Source: Megascapheus bottae
Taxonomy: Eukaryota; Chordata; Mammalia; Rodentia; Geomyidae
Direction of reading: 5' to 3'
DNA length: 64,000 nt
Assembly: GCA_024803745.1 (NCBI GenBank)
Contig: JANJXV010001762.1
Location: forward strand, 1 to 64,000
Numbering within the stretch: the first letter of the stretch is position 1; every line of letters begins with the position of its first letter. Shown here piece after piece: positions 61,183-64,000 of this stretch. The notes under the pieces are model-generated. The model had not been told where the DNA came from, made no database searches, and saw only the letters and a list, made by a program, of their open reading frames with translations. Both the position numbers and the translations under genes were made by a program.

Positions 61183-64000
61183 TGTGTGAAGACAGAATGG
61201 AGGTGGAGAAGTCACAGAATGGAGGTGTGTGAAATCAGAATGGAGGTGAGTGAAGTCATAGAATGGAGGTGTGTGTAGTCATAGAATGGAGGTGTGTGAA
61301 ATCATACAATGGAGGTGTCTGAAATCATAGAATGGAGGTATTTGAAGTCACAGAATGGAGGTGTGTGAAGTAAGAATGGAGGTGTGTGAAGTCATAGAAT
61401 TGAGGTGTTTGAAATCAGAATGGAGGTGTGTGAACTCATAGAACGGAGGTGTGTGAAATCACAATGGAGGTATGTGAAGTCATAGAATGGATGTGTGTGA
61501 AGTCACAGAATGCAGGTGTGTGAAGTCATAGAATGGAGGTGTGTGAAGTCATAGAATGGAGGTGTGTGAAGTCAGAATGGAGGAGTGTGAAGTCACAGAA
61601 TGGAGGTGTGTGAACTCAGAAAGGAGGTGTGTGAAGTCATAGATGGAGGTGTGTGAAGTCATAGTATGGAGGTGTGTGAAATCATAGAATGGATTTTTCT
61701 TGAATCACAGAATGGAGCTGTGAAGCCAGAATGGAGGAGTGTGAAGTCATAGAATGGAGGTGTGTGAAGTCAGAATGGAGGTGTGTGAACTCATAGAATG
61801 GAGGTGTGTGAAGTCACAATGGAGGTGTGTGAAATCATAGAATGGAGGTGTGTGAAGTCACAAAATGGAGGTGTGTGAAGTCATAGAATGGAGGTGTGTG
61901 AAGTCATAGAATGGATGTTTTTGAAGTAAGAATGAAGGTGTGCGAAGTCATAGAATGGAGGTGTGTGACGTCACAGAATGGAGTTGTGTGAAGTCATAGA
62001 ATGGAGCGTTGTGAAGTCAGAATGGAGGTGTGTAAAGTCACAGGATGGAGGTGTGTCAATTCAGAATGGAGTTCTGTGAAGTCACAGAATGGAGGTGTGT
62101 GAACTCAGAATGGAGGTGTGTGAAGTCATAGAAGGAGGTGTGTGAAGTCATAGATGTAGGTGTGTGAAGTCATAGTATGGAGGTGTGTGAAATCATAGAA
62201 TGGAGGTGTGTGAAGTCACAATGGAGGTGTGTGAAATCATAGAATGGAGGTGTGTGAAGTCACAAAATGGAGGTGTGTGAAGTCATAGAATGGAGGTGTG
62301 TGAAGTCATAGAATGGATGTTTGTGAAGAAAGAATGAAGGTGTGTGAAGTCATAGAATAGAGGTGTGTGAACGCAAAGAATGGAGGTGTGTGAAGTCATA
62401 GAATGGATGTGTGTGAAGTGATAGAATGGAGGTGTGTGAAATCATAGAATGGAGTTTTGTGAAGTCACAGAATGGAGATGTGTGAAGTCAGAATGGAGGT
62501 GTGTGAAGTCATAGAATAGAAGTGTGTGAAGTCAAAATTGAGGTGTGTGAAGTCATAGAATGGATGTGTGTGAAGTCACAGAATTGAGGTGTGTGAAGTC
62601 ATAGAATGGAGGTGTGTGAATTCATAGAATGGAGGTGTGTGAAATCACAGAACGGAGGTGTGTGAAGTCACAGAATGGAGGTGTTTGAACTCTCAATAGA
62701 GGTGTGTGAAGTCACAGAATGGAGGTGTGTGAAGTCATAGAATGGAAGTGTGTGAAATCATAGAATGGAGGTTTGTGAAGTCATAGAATGGATGTGTGTG
62801 AAGTCACAGAATTGAGGTGTGTGAAGTCATAGAATGGAGGTGTGTGAATTCATAGAATGGAGGTGTGTGAAATCACAGAATGGAGGTGTGTGAAGTCACA
62901 GAATGGAGGTGTTTGAACTCACAATAGAGGTGTGTGAAGTCACAGAATGGAGGTGTGTGAAGTCATAGAATGGAAGTGTGTGAAGTCATAGAATGGAGGT
63001 GTGTGAATTCAGAATGGACGTGTGAAGTCACAAAATTGAGGTGTGTGAAGTCACAGAATGGAGGTTTGTGAAGACATACAATGGACGTGTGTGAAGTCAT
63101 AGAATGGATGTTTCTAAAGTAAGACTGAATGTGTGTGAAGTCATAGAATGGAGGTGTGTGAAGTCAAAATTAAGGTGTGTGAACTCATAGAATGGAGGTG
63201 TGTGAACTCATAGATTGGAGGTGTGAAATCATTGAATGGAGGTGTGTGAAGTCAAAGAATGGAGGTGTGTGAAGTCAAACAATAGAGGTGTGTGAAGTCA
63301 CAGAATGGAGGTGTGTGAAGTCACAGATTGGAAGTGTGTGAAGTCAAAACGGAGGAGTGTGAAGTCAAAAAGGTGGTGTGTGAAGTCACAAATGGAGGTG
63401 TGTGAAGTCACAGAATGGAGGTATGTGAACTCAGATTGGAGGTGTGTGAAGTCATAGATGGAGGTGTGTGAAATTATAGAAAGGAGTTTTTTGAACTCAC
63501 AGAATGGACTGTGTGAAGTCAGAATGGAGGTGTGTGAAGTCATAGAATGGAGGTGTGTGAAGTCAGAATGGAGGTGTGTGAACCCATAGAATGGAGGTGT
63601 GTGAAGTCACAATGGAGGTGTGTGAAATCATAGAATGGAGGTGTGTGAAGTCACATTCGAGGTCTATGAAGTCATAGAATGGAGGTGTGTGAAGTCAGAA
63701 TGGAGGTGTGTGAAGTCATAGAATGGAGATGAGTTAACTCATAGAATGGAGGTGTGTGACGTCACAATGGAAGTGTGTGAAGTCATACAATGGAGGTGTG
63801 TGAAGTCACAGAATGGAGGTGTGTGAAGTCATACAATGGAGGTGTGTGAAGTCAGAATGGAGGTGTGTGAAGTCATAGATGGACGTGTGTGAAGTCATAG
63901 TATGGAGGTGTGTGAAATCATAGAATGGAGGTTTGTGAAGTCTCAGAATGAAGCTGTGTGAAGTCAGAATGGCAGTGAGTGAAGGCATAGAATGGAGGTG
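61183..64000 (+). repeat. Right-hand, less homogenised part of the array
   Basis: No adjacent near-identical multi-kilobase copy is found here. It contains a compact B-like segment (61912-62170), a 228-bp local duplication (TGGATGTG at 62561 and 62789) and diverged counterparts of 57.9-59.4 kb. CACATTCGAGGTCTATG at 59083 recurs at 63653, and CTCAGAATG at 59351 recurs at 63942 (offsets 4570 and 4591, differing by one 21-bp monomer). Minus-strand open frames at 63298-63543 and 63806-63988 are repeat translation. The array continues past the window edge. Confidence 0.8.

Larger units (their letters stand above)
1..64000 (+). repeat. Continuous 23-bp minisatellite/satellite array filling the window
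   Basis: Every line of the window is made of one short unit: GTGTGTGAAGTCA, a TA or CA spacer, then GAATGGAG (23 bp). A frequent 21-bp form has no spacer, and minor forms are 19-22 bp. All monomers read in the same direction; I noticed no inverted block, no unique interruption and no transposon. The plus strand is G-rich and C-poor, and the consensus contains no CpG. Monomers differ by point changes (GAATTC, TGACGTCA, TGAGGTCA, GATGTTTCTG and similar forms), and the order of these variants is what reveals the higher-order units listed separately. No stretch longer than 300 bases holds a credible gene. A eukaryotic satellite or large minisatellite is the best reading; species and chromosomal site cannot be told from sequence alone. 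Confidence 0.97.

Noticed and set aside
63298..63988. Two minus-strand open frames of 81 and 60 residues rich in Thr, Ser and His
   Set aside because: They are complementary-strand translation of the same monomers (repeated THTSI/DFTH-like words). The opposite strand has fewer stops by composition. No signal of a real gene.
1..64000. CRISPR array
   Set aside because: There are no conserved repeats separated by unique spacers; spacer and repeat are all the same monomer and no cas genes are present.
1..64000. Telomeric or human satellite II/III (GGAAT) array
   Set aside because: GAATGGAG resembles GGAAT-type words, but the period is 23/21 bp with a constant GTGTGTGAAGTCA part. No TTAGGG-type telomere repeats are seen.
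1..64000. Classical G-quadruplex forming array
   Set aside because: Runs of three or more G are rare (occasional GGGG as in GGAGGGGTG). Only GG pairs are regular, so stable three-tier quadruplexes are not predicted.
1..64000. A new defence system or gene cluster hidden in the window
   Set aside because: I looked for frames, promoters, terminators and non-repeat islands on both strands and found none. The novelty here is in repeat architecture only.

Overview
The window is one uninterrupted tandem-repeat array from the first base to the last. It is built from a roughly 23-bp monomer: GTGTGTGAAGTCA, then a two-base spacer TA or CA, then GAATGGAG. A common 21-bp form lacks the spacer. About 2,800 monomers are present (my estimate from window length over mean monomer length), all in the same orientation. 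I see no credible protein-coding gene, RNA gene, mobile element, CRISPR array or unique sequence. The open frames that exist are translations of the repeat. Composition is very strand-biased: the consensus has 9 G and 1-2 C, and 16 of 23 bases are purines in the TA form. This points to a eukaryotic minisatellite or satellite block, probably heterochromatic, subtelomeric or pericentromeric, from a long-read assembly. I cannot name the organism from the sequence.

The interest lies in the higher-order organisation. Region A (1-27455) is a multi-kilobase higher-order repeat (HOR) of period 4652 bp. Units start at 1, 4653, 9305, 12046, 16118, 20770 and 24842. Three of them carry internal deletions (unit 3 lost 1911 bp; units 4 and 6 each lost the same 580 bp), giving lengths 4652, 4652, 2741, 4072, 4652, 4072 and a 2614-bp partial. 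Units 4+5 form an 8724-bp dimer that starts again at unit 6.

Region B (27456 to about 30050) has a different monomer order with a 469-bp tandem duplication. Region C (30381-37156) is two copies of a 3388-bp HOR, itself made of two related halves. Region D (35461-41216) is two copies of a 2878-bp HOR that overlaps the last part of C. Region E (41217 to about 44140) mixes A-type and B-type segments in two staggered copies. From about 44137 to 48448 the window repeats 26898-31210 at an offset near 17238 bp. Region G (45142-51378) is a 3353-bp duplication whose second copy lost exactly one 469-bp subunit.

Farther right come a 1535-bp duplication (51011-54080), a 2910-bp duplication (about 52119-57600), a 450-bp duplication and a 921-bp tandem duplication (59341-61182). 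The last part, about 57.6-64 kb, is the least regular and looks like older or array-edge sequence.

At the junctions I read closely, copies switch in monomer phase, inside stretches shared by both parents. That is what repeated unequal homologous exchange or slippage would leave. No genes work together here. The only candidate functional signals are short recurring motifs inside variant monomers: TGACGTCA, AGGTGTGA, AATAAA followed by GT-rich sequence, and GAATTC. All are reported as motifs without evidence of function.
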